Source: CAWKPF01 sp963851415 (GTDB taxonomy: Bacteria > Acidobacteriota > Thermoanaerobaculia > Multivoradales > Multivoraceae). From it: a stretch of DNA of 64,000 bases. Positions 26,351-34,930 of the stretch are shown here, in pieces (position 1 is the first letter of the stretch; the number at the start of each line of letters is the position of its first letter). Below the pieces are notes generated by a model. That model was not told the DNA's origin. It saw only the letters and a program-made list of their open reading frames with translations, and did no database searches. The translations under genes and the position numbers were made by a program. The DNA is taken from assembly GCA_963851415.1 (NCBI GenBank), contig CAWKPF010000002.1, positions 2,356,001-2,420,000 of the forward strand, written 5' to 3'.

Positions 26351-27397
26351 CTATCCGGCAACCACTCGCCAGCTGTGCGTCTTGGCCACGAGCCAGACCG
26401 CCTTCCCGGGCATCAGGCCGAGCGCGCGCACGGCCGCGGGGGTGAGATGAACCCACCACTCGCCGACCCGCAGGAAGACATCGGCGCCCTCCACGACCCA
26501 CTCGCCGATCGAGCCCGACAAGACATTGCGGGCCGAGAGTCCACGCGGCGGCTCGGTCGAGAGCATCAGCTCCTCGGCATCGATGCCCAGCACCAGCTCG
26601 GTGCCGGGAGCGTGCAGGAAGGCCGGCGGGATCGAGATCTCTTCGCCGCTCGCCAGCTCGACCCGGGTCACGCCACCCTCTCGGTCGTGCGCTCGGACCC
26701 GAACCGAAACGAGATTCTCCCAGCGCTCGCCCCCGAAGCGAGAGGTGGCTTCGGCGCCGAGCAGCAGCCGGCGGGCTGGCCCTCGGGCCTCGAGTCGTCC
26801 TCGTTCGAGCAGGAGAACTTCATCGGCGAGTGCCAGCGCCTCTTCTCGCCGGTGGGTCACCACCAGGTATCGGTGCCGGGGACGGAGTCGGCGCAGAAGA
26901 CCGAGGACCCGCCTCGCGCTTGCCGGGTCGAGTCCCTGGGTCGGCTCATCGAGCAGAAGCCAGCGCGGCTGCGCCAGGAGCGCCCGGCCGAGCGCCACCC
27001 TCCTGCGCTCTCCGCCAGAGAGATGACGCGGAGACCGATCGAGAAGCTCACCGAGCTCCAGCTCACCGACCACCGATTCGAAGCCCGCTCGTTCGAGCGG
27101 CCGCGGCGTGGCGAAGCCCAGATTCTGGCGCACGCTCAGGTGGGGAAAGAGCAGTGCGTCTTGCGGCACCCATCCGAAACGTCGTCGGTGGGGAGGCAAG
27201 AAGGCGTGCTCGTCCTGAAGCGCCTCTCCATCGATCACCACCCGACCTTTCGCCCTCCGCAGTCCGAGAATCGACTCGAGCAGAGAGGACTTGCCCGCGC
27301 CGGAGGGCCCCAGCACCGCCGCGTGCGACGCCACGACCGCGCTCACCTCGAGACGAAATCGATCGAGAGGCAACTCGAGGGAGAGCTCCAGCGTCAT
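26351..27397 (-). CDS. modC: Molybdate ABC transporter ATP-binding protein ModC
   Basis: ModC powers molybdate import with ModB. The 348-residue protein has Walker A GPSGAGKSSLLES (residues about 31-43), the signature LSGGERRRVALGRALL, Walker B LLLDEPTQGLDPAS and a C-terminal molybdate-binding-like (TOBE/MOP) domain with GLSARNVLSGSIGEW. The start at 27397 overlaps the modB stop by 4 bp (ATGA). Its length fits ModC (352 residues in E. coli). It ends the six-gene operon that starts with an asparagine-synthetase-like gene. Confidence 0.92.
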   Translation of the reverse strand: MTLELSLELPLDRFRLEVSAVVASHAAVLGPSGAGKSSLLESILGLRRAKGRVVIDGEALQDEHAFLPPHRRRFGWVPQDALLFPHLSVRQNLGFATPRPLERAGFESVVGELELGELLDRSPRHLSGGERRRVALGRALLAQPRWLLLDEPTQGLDPASARRVLGLLRRLRPRHRYLVVTHRREEALALADEVLLLERGRLEARGPARRLLLGAEATSRFGGERWENLVSVRVRAHDREGGVTRVELASGEEISIPPAFLHAPGTELVLGIDAEELMLSTEPPRGLSARNVLSGSIGEWVVEGADVFLRVGEWWVHLTPAAVRALGLMPGKAVWLVAKTHSWRVVAG

Positions 27398-28101
27398 CCG
27401 GACGACTCCCTTCGTCCATCGTCGAGGCGACGCTCGCGATAGCCGACCAACAACTCGGTCACCCAGAGTGCGAGAACCGCGAGAACCACCGCGACGCTCG
27501 CCAGACGCCACGCACCGACGTCGTCGCCCACCTGGGCCCGTTGGAAGAGGCCGAGCGCCAGGGTCTGCGTACGCCCGGGAATGTTCCCCGCGACCAGGAT
27601 CGTGGCACCGAACTCGCCGAGCGCCCGACTGAACGCCATCAACGCACCCGCTGCGATCCCTCGCCAGGCCAGCGGGAGCTCGATGTCACGAAAACTCTGC
27701 CAGCCGTTGCGCCCCAGGGTGCGTGCCATCTGCACCAGCCTCGGATCCACCTCGTCGAGCGCGCCCCGCACCCCGCGCACCAGGAGCGGGAAGGAGACCA
27801 CCCCAGCAGCGAGCGTAGCCGCCCACCAGGTGAACACGACCCGCACCCCGAGCCATCGATCGAGCGGCCCGCCGAGCGGCCCGTCGGGCGAGAAGAGATA
27901 GAGCAGCAAGAGGCCAACCGCCGTGGGAGGAAGCACCAGGGGTAGAGTGACCAGGGTGTCGAGCACCGCTCTCCCCCGCCACCGTCGACGGCTGAGCAAC
28001 CAGGCGGTGGCCACCCCCGGAATCAGGATCAACAGGGTCGACGCGGTCGCCACCCGCAGCGAGAGTGCGACCACCTCGAGCAGGTCGACGCCACCGCTCA
28101 T
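27394..28101 (-). CDS. modB: Molybdate ABC transporter permease ModB
   Basis: The 235-residue permease has five or six membrane segments, the VLPPTAVGLLLLY block typical of ModB, and the EAA loop in FSRALGEFGATILVAGN (residues about 160-176), where it contacts ModC. It overlaps modA and modC by 4 bp each. It is the expected size for ModB. Confidence 0.93.
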   Translation of the reverse strand: MSGGVDLLEVVALSLRVATASTLLILIPGVATAWLLSRRRWRGRAVLDTLVTLPLVLPPTAVGLLLLYLFSPDGPLGGPLDRWLGVRVVFTWWAATLAAGVVSFPLLVRGVRGALDEVDPRLVQMARTLGRNGWQSFRDIELPLAWRGIAAGALMAFSRALGEFGATILVAGNIPGRTQTLALGLFQRAQVGDDVGAWRLASVAVVLAVLALWVTELLVGYRERRLDDGRRESSG

Positions 28102-28874
28102 GGCGCGTCCCCACCGTGAAATCCATGACGCTCGAAGATCTCACGAGCCGTTGCGCTGGTCAGAGCGTCCATGAACTCGCGGACCTCGGGAGCGATCGAT
28201 CCATCGGCAGCCGGCAGCGGTGCCGCCACGTAGTGAACCGCTGGGCCCTCTGCTTCGCCCACCTGGTGGATCACCGTGACCCTGTCGGTGGTGCGCGCGT
28301 CGGTGGCATAGACGATCCCGATGTCGACCGCACCGCTCGCCACCGCATGCAGCGCCGAGCGCACATCGAGCGCGACCACGAGCCGGTCCTCCAGCAGGGG
28401 CCAGAGGCCTTCTCGATCGAGCCATTGCCGAGCGTAGACCCCTGCGGGGACCCCCTCGGGATCGGCCACGGCTACTCGAGCCGCCTCGAGCAGAGCTTGA
28501 CGCCAGGGGGGCCGACCACTCCGGGCAGCAGGCTCCGGAACGATCACCACGAGGCGGTTGGCCGCAACGGAAACCACCGAGGCCGGATCGACTCGTCCGG
28601 CATCGATCAGCCGATCCATCTGTTCGAGGTTCGCCGAGACGAAGAGCTGAGCCGGCGCCGCGGAGAGAATCTGACGGGCGAGCGTGTTGGAGCCGGCAAA
28701 GTGGAAGTCGACGTCCAGACCGGCTTCTCGCTCGACCTCCTCGAGCGCGTCGGCGAGCGAGGCCGCTGCGAAAACCAGGGGAGCCCGCTCCGAATGCGTG
28801 CAGGAGAGGAGCGTGATCTCGATGGCCGCTACGAGGACCACCATCGCACTTCGGGAGCCACAGATCGGCCTCAC
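28098..28874 (-). CDS. modA: Molybdate-binding lipoprotein ModA
   Basis: ModA binds molybdate in the periplasm. The 258-residue protein has VFAAASLADALEEVE after the signal, FAGSNTLARQIL, and VSVAANRLVVIVPEP. The GTG start at 28874 overlaps the stop of the preceding gene (GTGA) and gives a good lipoprotein signal (basic start, AMVVLVAAIEITLLSC); ATG 28844 is an alternative with a less basic start. The late block GVYARQWLDREGLW and IGIVYATDA match the family. It differs from E. coli ModA in being lipidated, which is common in some phyla. Tungstate binding cannot be excluded. Confidence 0.9.
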   Translation of the reverse strand: MRPICGSRSAMVVLVAAIEITLLSCTHSERAPLVFAAASLADALEEVEREAGLDVDFHFAGSNTLARQILSAAPAQLFVSANLEQMDRLIDAGRVDPASVVSVAANRLVVIVPEPAARSGRPPWRQALLEAARVAVADPEGVPAGVYARQWLDREGLWPLLEDRLVVALDVRSALHAVASGAVDIGIVYATDARTTDRVTVIHQVGEAEGPAVHYVAAPLPAADGSIAPEVREFMDALTSATAREIFERHGFHGGDAP

Positions 28875-30505
28875 CCCGGCCTGCCCTCCGGAGCGAAGGA
28901 CGCCGGACTGCGCAGCCTGGGTAGCCGTTCTTCGACTTCGGCAGGGGTGAGCCCGAGCCGATCGGCATGCTCGACCAGCGGAGCGAAATCCACCGGATAC
29001 AGGTTCAGGCGCTCGGGATCGTCGAGGCCAGCCACATTGCGCGGCTCCAGCTCTCGACGCAGCGAATCCAGGAGATCGGATCGCTCCGCGCTCGGAGCCG
29101 TGCCGGCCAGCGTAGCGACTCGGGAGGCGAAGTACTCGACCGCCGGTGCGATGACCTCGTCCTCCGCACCGAGAAAGCCCTGCCATGCCCAGGCTCCGCG
29201 CGACGCCTCCTCGGGCTCGAACAGTCGCTGCACCGTCTCGGCATGACTCGCGGCGCGGAAGTACACGTGACTCCAGGCGACGAAGAGCTCGAAGTCGTCG
29301 AGGGTGGCCTGAGCCGTGTGAATCAAGCGCTCCGTGTGTTCCGCCTCGAGCCTCAGCAAGTCCCCGTACCGCTCGAGAGCTTCCCAGCCACTCGTCCCCC
29401 GATCGGAGGGCACCGACTCCGTCAGGATGTCAACGAGTCGCTCGACTCCGAGCAGGCTCCACGCGATCCCGGTCGAGAAGAGCGGATCGAAAAAGGCGTA
29501 GGCATGAGGTAACAGGGCCCATCGCCGACCAAAGGCGACCCGAGCCCTCCCGGCTGGCCGAGCGAGGGCGATCGGCCGCACCGGGCGGGCATCTTCGAAC
29601 TGCCGTCCGAGAGACGGGTACCCCGAGATCCATCGGTGGAACGCACCCTCCGGATCGAGCAGGTCGATCTTCGGGTCGTCCACCAGGACGCCGACGCTGG
29701 TCAGACCGTCGTCGAAGCGCAGCTGATACATCCAGCCCTGGGAGGTGAGATGGTGGACCGCGGACCATTCCTCCGGATAGGGATCTCGACTGCAATCGAG
29801 TCCGGCCGCGAGACGAAAGGGCGCCACGCCCTCGAAATGCGCGTAGAGCAATGGCCGGACGCACTCGGACTCCTCGACCCCTTCTCCCAGGGCCTCGGCA
29901 AGGACACTTCCCCTGCCTCCCGCGTCGATCGCGAACTCGGCCCTGATCTCGAGCTCTGCGGTCTCGTCTTCACCGGCTGCGCGACCCGCGGCGTGCCCGG
30001 CGACGCAGCGAAGTGCGATGCCCCCCGGAGTCTCTCGGACCGCCACGACCTCATGGTGCGGAAGGTATCGAACGCCCGCTGCAACGGCCCGTCGGAGTAG
30101 ATGGTGATCGACGTCACTACGCAGCCAATGGGTGTCCGCGATCGCGTCATCGGGAGAGGCGGCCACCATCAGCCGGCGACTGTTCACCGAATCCCCCCGA
30201 AACTCCTGATCCTTCTGATGATGGTAGAAGGTGAACCCTCGTTTGAGACCTCGGCCCAGGGACGGCAGGTCACGAAGCCAGCGGCCATGGGCCGCCAGGG
30301 AATAGAGGTCGCTCTGGCCATAGCGAGTCGCCAGGCGCTCCAGCACGAGGTTGCCGAGCGGCGTCGTAGACTCGCCCAGCGCGAACCGAGGATGGTCGCC
30401 GCGCTCGAGCAGCACCACGTCCCGGCCGGAGTGAGCGAGAAGACGGGCGAGCAGTGAGCCGGCGAAACCGGATCCGATGATCGCGATCTCGTGCTCCGTG
30501 CTCAC
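28871..30505 (-). CDS. FAD-dependent oxidoreductase of the tryptophan halogenase/GGR-like superfamily
   Basis: The 544-residue protein has the N-terminal FAD motif IAIIGSGFAGSLLARLL (GxGxxG near residues 9-14) and ERGDHPRFALGESTTP, a hallmark of the halogenase superfamily. In the position of the halogenase WxWxIP motif it has GWMYQLRF, so the motif is broken. The FAD-closing region is RRWALLPHAYAFFDPLFSTG. I therefore call it a flavin monooxygenase or oxidase of this superfamily; halogenation is doubtful. The GTG start at 30505 overlaps the radical SAM stop (GTGA), and its stop overlaps modA. Confidence 0.8.
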   Translation of the reverse strand: MSTEHEIAIIGSGFAGSLLARLLAHSGRDVVLLERGDHPRFALGESTTPLGNLVLERLATRYGQSDLYSLAAHGRWLRDLPSLGRGLKRGFTFYHHQKDQEFRGDSVNSRRLMVAASPDDAIADTHWLRSDVDHHLLRRAVAAGVRYLPHHEVVAVRETPGGIALRCVAGHAAGRAAGEDETAELEIRAEFAIDAGGRGSVLAEALGEGVEESECVRPLLYAHFEGVAPFRLAAGLDCSRDPYPEEWSAVHHLTSQGWMYQLRFDDGLTSVGVLVDDPKIDLLDPEGAFHRWISGYPSLGRQFEDARPVRPIALARPAGRARVAFGRRWALLPHAYAFFDPLFSTGIAWSLLGVERLVDILTESVPSDRGTSGWEALERYGDLLRLEAEHTERLIHTAQATLDDFELFVAWSHVYFRAASHAETVQRLFEPEEASRGAWAWQGFLGAEDEVIAPAVEYFASRVATLAGTAPSAERSDLLDSLRRELEPRNVAGLDDPERLNLYPVDFAPLVEHADRLGLTPAEVEERLPRLRSPASFAPEGRPG

Positions 30506-31554
30506 GGTCGCCCCCCCGGCTCGAGACCCCGATCGCCGAGCTCGCAAAGGCGAGCCAATCGATCCTGGTCCTCGACCGACCGATACTGCTCCGGACCCGC
30601 GAGTCGTTCCAGGTCCCAGGGATCGAGCAGCAGCAACGGACCTCTGGTCCCCTCCGCTCGCACCTGCCCCAGCTCCTGCGCCGCCGCCTCGCAGAGCTCC
30701 TCGACGAGACTCAGGGTCGGCACTTGGAAGAGACCGTCTCGTTCCAGCTTCTCGAGGCTCCCGTTGCCGCCTCGCACCGGAATCAAGGTCACCACCGAGG
30801 CGCCCAACTCGACCGCCAGCCGGATCGATCGTCGCAGCCATGGCTCCTGCTTTCCAGGGCTCAAGAAGGGAACCCCGAGCAGGAGGAACACCCGCAGGCC
30901 GACGCCCGCTGCTTCGAGGCGAGACGAGGCCTGGCGGAAGTCGTCCACGGTCGCCTCCTTGCCGATGGCGTGCAGCACCTCGGGATTCGCCGTCTCGAGA
31001 CCGAGTGCCACCTCGAGCCGGGCCGATCCCAGCCAGGCCCGGCTCTCGGTCAACACGGAGTCGCGAATCAGACGTGGATGACACTCGACGGTCACTTGCC
31101 GTGCCTCTCTCAAACGGTGCAACAGCCGCTGCCGGTCCTCGGCCGGGACCGCACGGTCCTCGAAGAAATTGCTCGCGTTGTAGAGCTTGACCTGGGTCTC
31201 GTGAAGTGGGATTGCACGCGCCTCGAGCTCGCCCAGCGCCAGCTCGAGCTGGGCAGGCAGTGCTCCGAGTGGAGTCGGGAAGCTCGAGGTGTACTTCCAC
31301 AAGTCACAGAAGACACAACTGAACGGACACTCGGCACCGGCCAGGAAGACCGTCATCGCCGGCCGCGCAGGGCCTGCGAGCGAGGGCTCCTCCTCGATAC
31401 TGACCCCGATCGGCCTCCAGAGGTCCGGCTCTACGCGCCCGGGACGCATCGAGCGCACCGACGCCGGGTCGAAGGTCCGGCCGACCCGGGGCGAGCCCTC
31501 GCAAGCCCGTGGATCGCTGTTCGGCCCGCGAGGAACCGATCGAGGCGAGGTCAT
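30502..31554 (-). CDS. Radical SAM enzyme of unassigned family
   Basis: The 350-residue protein has the radical SAM cluster motif CPFSCVFC (CxxxCxxC, near residues 73-80), preceded by AMTVFLAGAE and followed by DLWKYT. Further SAM-barrel blocks are VKLYNASNFFED, VTVECHPRL and ALGLETANPEVLHAIGKEAT. There is no SPASM-type cysteine cluster at the C-terminus. The fold and ETANPEVL recall MiaB/archaeal Elp3-like and TIGR01210-like proteins, but I cannot name a reaction. It begins 2 bp after the Asn-synthetase-like stop and overlaps the FAD gene by 4 bp. Confidence 0.82.
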   Translation of the reverse strand: MTSPRSVPRGPNSDPRACEGSPRVGRTFDPASVRSMRPGRVEPDLWRPIGVSIEEEPSLAGPARPAMTVFLAGAECPFSCVFCDLWKYTSSFPTPLGALPAQLELALGELEARAIPLHETQVKLYNASNFFEDRAVPAEDRQRLLHRLREARQVTVECHPRLIRDSVLTESRAWLGSARLEVALGLETANPEVLHAIGKEATVDDFRQASSRLEAAGVGLRVFLLLGVPFLSPGKQEPWLRRSIRLAVELGASVVTLIPVRGGNGSLEKLERDGLFQVPTLSLVEELCEAAAQELGQVRAEGTRGPLLLLDPWDLERLAGPEQYRSVEDQDRLARLCELGDRGLEPGGRP

Positions 31555-31556
31555 CC

Positions 31557-32909
31557 TCAGCGATTGACCCGCGAGAGGAAGTACTCCCGATAGCGCTCCG
31601 GGGGCACGTCGAACAATTGCTCGAAGACCGCCCGGTCCGAAGCGCCATGTTGGAACCTGCGCTTCGGAAACACGGGGAAGTCGACGCCCATGACTCGGGC
31701 CACGCCACGACGCACCACTTCTCCCTTGAGATCGTAGAGGCGCTCGTGCGATCCCTCGGTCAGCTGGGCAAAGGGGATCGCCTCGGCCACTGCGATCACA
31801 GAAGGCCGAGTCAGGGGACTGAAGCCCTCGAACCCGAGCAGGCTCGCCGGCGCGTAGGTACGCACGGTACCGCGGCTCAGACCACCGCTGTAGGTCAGTG
31901 AGTGCTTGATCGCCTCGACTCCCCAACCCTCCTGATAGAGCATCTGATTCGATACCACGGAGCGAATCGTGAGCTCGTCGTTCTCCTCGATCGGGTAGTC
32001 CTTGAGATTCTCGTCTCCGCCGTCGCCATCGACCAGGAATCGCCACTCCGGATAGCGCTCACGAATCCCCTCGAGCAGTGAGATCGCCACCGTCGCGCAC
32101 TCGACATCGAGCGGCTTGTAGTCCTCGATGACCTCGACCGCGCGCAGCGGATCGAGCCGCTCCGGAGCCACCTCGATCACCTCGCCCAGCATCTCCAACT
32201 CGGTGCGCCGCAAGAATTCGAGGGCCTGGTCGGCATCCGCACCGCCGTCACCCACACGCAAGGTAAAGGCCTTGAGCCGGGTCGGCGCCTGCCCGGACTG
32301 GAGCATCGCATGATGCAGCGCGAGCGTGACCAGGCCGCTGTCGATCCCACCCGAGAAGCAGACACCGATCGGCTCGGCGCGCTCCTTCTCGGACTGGCCT
32401 TCGAGCCAACGACGCACCTCGTCGACGACGGCGGCCACATAGCGCTCACCGATCACGTCGAGGTCCGCGGGGAGAGACGCCAGCGGCGGATCGAAGAACC
32501 GCGTCTGGGTCGGATTCGGATCCGGGCAGCCGATCAGACGAAGGGTCGTGACATGGTGAGCGGGAACCATCCTCGTGTAGGTCGGATGGAACTGCGAGCC
32601 ATACCCTTCCTCCTCGAGGCGCTGCGCGATCGTGTCGATCCGATCCGAGACGATCAGGAACGGCCCGGCCTCCTCCTTGGCAAGAAAGTAGCGCAGCGGT
32701 CGATCGAGGGAGCGGGCCAGAAAGACCCGCTCTGCGTCCCGGGCCACCAGGGCATAGGAGCCCTCCACTTCGAGCATGCGCTCCGGATGGCGTCGCAGCA
32801 GCTCCCGAGCATCTTCGAGACTCATGTTCTGAAGCCGTTGACACGAGGGCGGAGTCAAATCGACCAGCCGGTGGATGGGCAGCGGACCACGGGTAGCGGG
32901 CGTCGTCAT
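31557..32909 (-). CDS. Asparagine-synthetase-like protein without glutaminase cysteine
   Basis: The 450-residue protein has a degenerate class II glutaminase-like N-domain (residues about 35-130, SYALVARDAERVFLARS) and an Asn-synthetase PP-loop domain with GVCFSGGIDSGLVTLALH (near 190-207) and VDGDGGDENLKDYP. The mature N-terminus begins MTTPATRG, so the catalytic Cys2 of glutaminases is absent; ammonia or an amine could be the nucleophile. Members of this fold include beta-lactam synthetase and lasso-peptide cyclase. The start at 32909 is preferred because an earlier ATG (33002) overlaps the promoter region. It is the first gene of the six-gene operon. Confidence 0.8.
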   Translation of the reverse strand: MTTPATRGPLPIHRLVDLTPPSCQRLQNMSLEDARELLRRHPERMLEVEGSYALVARDAERVFLARSLDRPLRYFLAKEEAGPFLIVSDRIDTIAQRLEEEGYGSQFHPTYTRMVPAHHVTTLRLIGCPDPNPTQTRFFDPPLASLPADLDVIGERYVAAVVDEVRRWLEGQSEKERAEPIGVCFSGGIDSGLVTLALHHAMLQSGQAPTRLKAFTLRVGDGGADADQALEFLRRTELEMLGEVIEVAPERLDPLRAVEVIEDYKPLDVECATVAISLLEGIRERYPEWRFLVDGDGGDENLKDYPIEENDELTIRSVVSNQMLYQEGWGVEAIKHSLTYSGGLSRGTVRTYAPASLLGFEGFSPLTRPSVIAVAEAIPFAQLTEGSHERLYDLKGEVVRRGVARVMGVDFPVFPKRRFQHGASDRAVFEQLFDVPPERYREYFLSRVNR

Positions 32910-32956
32910 CGGGGAGTACTCCAGAGACGGCCAGGCAGGAGACCTGACCGGAGGGA

Positions 32957-32983
32957 TCGACAGGGCGATGCGACGATTATAGT
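32957..32983. promoter_or_regulatory. Putative divergent promoter region (TATAAT on minus strand)
   Basis: On the minus strand a perfect TATAAT (32976-32981) lies about 67 bp upstream of the Asn-synthetase-like start and could drive the six-gene operon, though its -35 box is poor. On the plus strand the same bases read TATAGT, with TCGACA 15 bp upstream, which could serve the lipoprotein gene at 33053. Confidence 0.4.
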
Positions 32984-33052
32984 GAGGCTCTTCGCTGACC
33001 ACCTATCGAACGAGGCCTCTGGCCCACAGTCCCTGTGATCGAGGAGATTCGC

Positions 33053-33652
33053 ATGACCGCCATCCCACACCACCCGCGTACACTAAACGGCAGACCATCG
33101 GCGCTCTGCCTCTGGCTCGGCCTGAGCGTCACCCTTCTCGCCTGCGGCAGCGAGCCCGAACCGCAGACCCAACCGGTCGCCGAGTCCGTGACCAGCCCCG
33201 CCACCGGGGTGACCTTCTCGGTGCTGCCCGAGGGATTCGAAGTGGCGCGCAACGACGCCGATGGCTTCGAGCTCCGCTCCAGCTCCCCGGAACGCCCCGG
33301 TGTGATGTGGGTCGAGGCAGGCGAGGTGAGCGACTTCGGAATCGAGCTCGATTCCTTCGTCTGGCAGGACCGCGAGAGCTACGCCGAGCGGCCCGGAGGC
33401 GAGTATCTCGGCGGCAACAAGCTCGTTTCCCAGCTCGGCGACGCGTACTACTCCCGGGGGCGCTTCGACGGCGAGGGACGCGAGGAGGAGGTGGCCGTGT
33501 TCGCCCTGCACCCGAGCGTCAACCGGCTGCTCACGCTGCGCTATCGCTATCCGGCCGGAGAGGACAGCGCGCAGCGGCTGCCGGAGCTCCTCGAATTGCT
33601 GGGAGCGATCGAGGCCGCAGCGGTCGAGCCGGAAGCGCCCCCGGAGCAGTGA
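33053..33652 (+). CDS. Hypothetical lipoprotein
   Basis: The 199-residue protein has an export signal ending LLAC (SVTLLACGSEPEPQTQ), so lipidation at that Cys is expected. The start is set by GAGGAGATTCGC before the ATG at 33053. The body is acidic and beta-rich, with VTFSVLPEGFEVARND. It resembles the lipoprotein at 52427 in its layout (LPxGF near the start of the mature part); shared ancestry is a guess. No domain is recognised. It is divergent from the six-gene operon. Confidence 0.72.
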   Translation: MTAIPHHPRTLNGRPSALCLWLGLSVTLLACGSEPEPQTQPVAESVTSPATGVTFSVLPEGFEVARNDADGFELRSSSPERPGVMWVEAGEVSDFGIELDSFVWQDRESYAERPGGEYLGGNKLVSQLGDAYYSRGRFDGEGREEEVAVFALHPSVNRLLTLRYRYPAGEDSAQRLPELLELLGAIEAAAVEPEAPPEQ

Positions 33653-33814
33653 CATTGGGGGTCAGTCTTGGGAAAAAGTGGTATCCGGGTGACGTTTTTG
33701 GTCCGCTCAGCGAGAGCGTCGACACAGTTTCCTGAGCTTCTCCACTTTTCGTAGGCAGAATGTTCGTGTAAACTTCGCGATGCCCTGCAGGGGAGGCCCG
33801 CAAGGGGAGGGATC

Positions 33815-34924
33815 ATGCCGCCGAGTTTGAACGCACTCTTGAAGACCATGGTGGAGCAGGGAGGCTCCGATCTCCACCTGACGATCAATTCACCGCCCCA
33901 GGTCCGGGTGGACGGCAAGCTGCGGCCCCTGAATCTGCCGCCGCTCTCCCCCACCGAGACCAAGCAGATCGCCTACTCGATCCTGACCGACAACCAGAAA
34001 CACCGGTTGGAAGAGGACCTCGAGATCGATTTCTCCTTCGGGATCCGAGGACTGGCACGCTTCCGCGCCAACGTCTTCCATCAACGAGGCGCCATTGCAG
34101 CGGTCTTCCGACAGATCCCCTACGAGATCCTGAGCTTCTCTCAGCTCGGCCTCCCGGCGGTGATCGAGAAGATCAGCGACAAGCCCCGCGGGCTGGTCCT
34201 CGTGACCGGACCGACCGGCTCGGGAAAGTCCACGACGCTGGCCGCGATGATCGACAAGGTCAATCGCGAGCGCCACGAGCACATCCTCACCATCGAGGAT
34301 CCGGTCGAGTACCTGCACGAGCACAAGGCCTGCCTGATCAACCAGCGCGAGCTCGGGGCCGATACCCACGGATTCAGCAATTCGCTGCGCTCGGCGCTGC
34401 GACAGGACCCCGATGTCGTGCTCATCGGTGAGATGCGAGACCACGAAACGATCGAGGCCGCCCTGCGCATTGCCGAGACCGGACATCTCACCTTCGCCAC
34501 GCTGCACACCAATTCGGCGGCCCAGTCGATCAACCGCATCATCGACGTCTTCCCGGCCCACCAGCAGTCTCAGATTCGCACCCAGCTCTCGTTCGTGCTG
34601 GAGGGCATCATCTGTCAGAGCCTGATTCCCAAGGCAAGCGGCAAGGGGCGTGCGCTCGCCCTCGAAGTGCTGGTCCCCAGCTCGGCAATTCGTAACCTGA
34701 TCCGGGAAGACAAGGTGCATCAGATCTACGGAATGATGCAGTCCGGCCAGGCGAAGCACGGCATGCTGACCTTCAACCAGTCCCTCGCCAGCCTGTACTT
34801 CCGCCGCCTGATCACGCTTCAAACTGCAATGAACCGGTCGTCGATCCCGGACGAGCTCCAGGAGATCATCAGCCGGGGCCCCGCCGCCGTTGGCCTGACG
34901 GTTCCTAACGAAGGACGGAGATAG
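33815..34924 (+). CDS. pilT: Type IV pilus retraction ATPase PilT
   Basis: PilT is the hexameric motor that depolymerises pili. The 369-residue protein has an N-terminal PAS-like domain with GGSDLHLTINSPPQVRVDGK, Walker A GPTGSGKSTTLAAM (residues about 127-140), the Asp box TIEDPVEYLH, Walker B-like DPDVVLIGEMRD and the His box ETGHLTFATLHTNSA. The AIRNLIREDKVHQIYGMMQ block is the PilT retraction region. GGGGAGG-like bases precede the start. The gene lies 6 bp before pilC. Confidence 0.96.
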   Translation: MPPSLNALLKTMVEQGGSDLHLTINSPPQVRVDGKLRPLNLPPLSPTETKQIAYSILTDNQKHRLEEDLEIDFSFGIRGLARFRANVFHQRGAIAAVFRQIPYEILSFSQLGLPAVIEKISDKPRGLVLVTGPTGSGKSTTLAAMIDKVNRERHEHILTIEDPVEYLHEHKACLINQRELGADTHGFSNSLRSALRQDPDVVLIGEMRDHETIEAALRIAETGHLTFATLHTNSAAQSINRIIDVFPAHQQSQIRTQLSFVLEGIICQSLIPKASGKGRALALEVLVPSSAIRNLIREDKVHQIYGMMQSGQAKHGMLTFNQSLASLYFRRLITLQTAMNRSSIPDELQEIISRGPAAVGLTVPNEGRR

Positions 34925-34930
34925 AAAACG

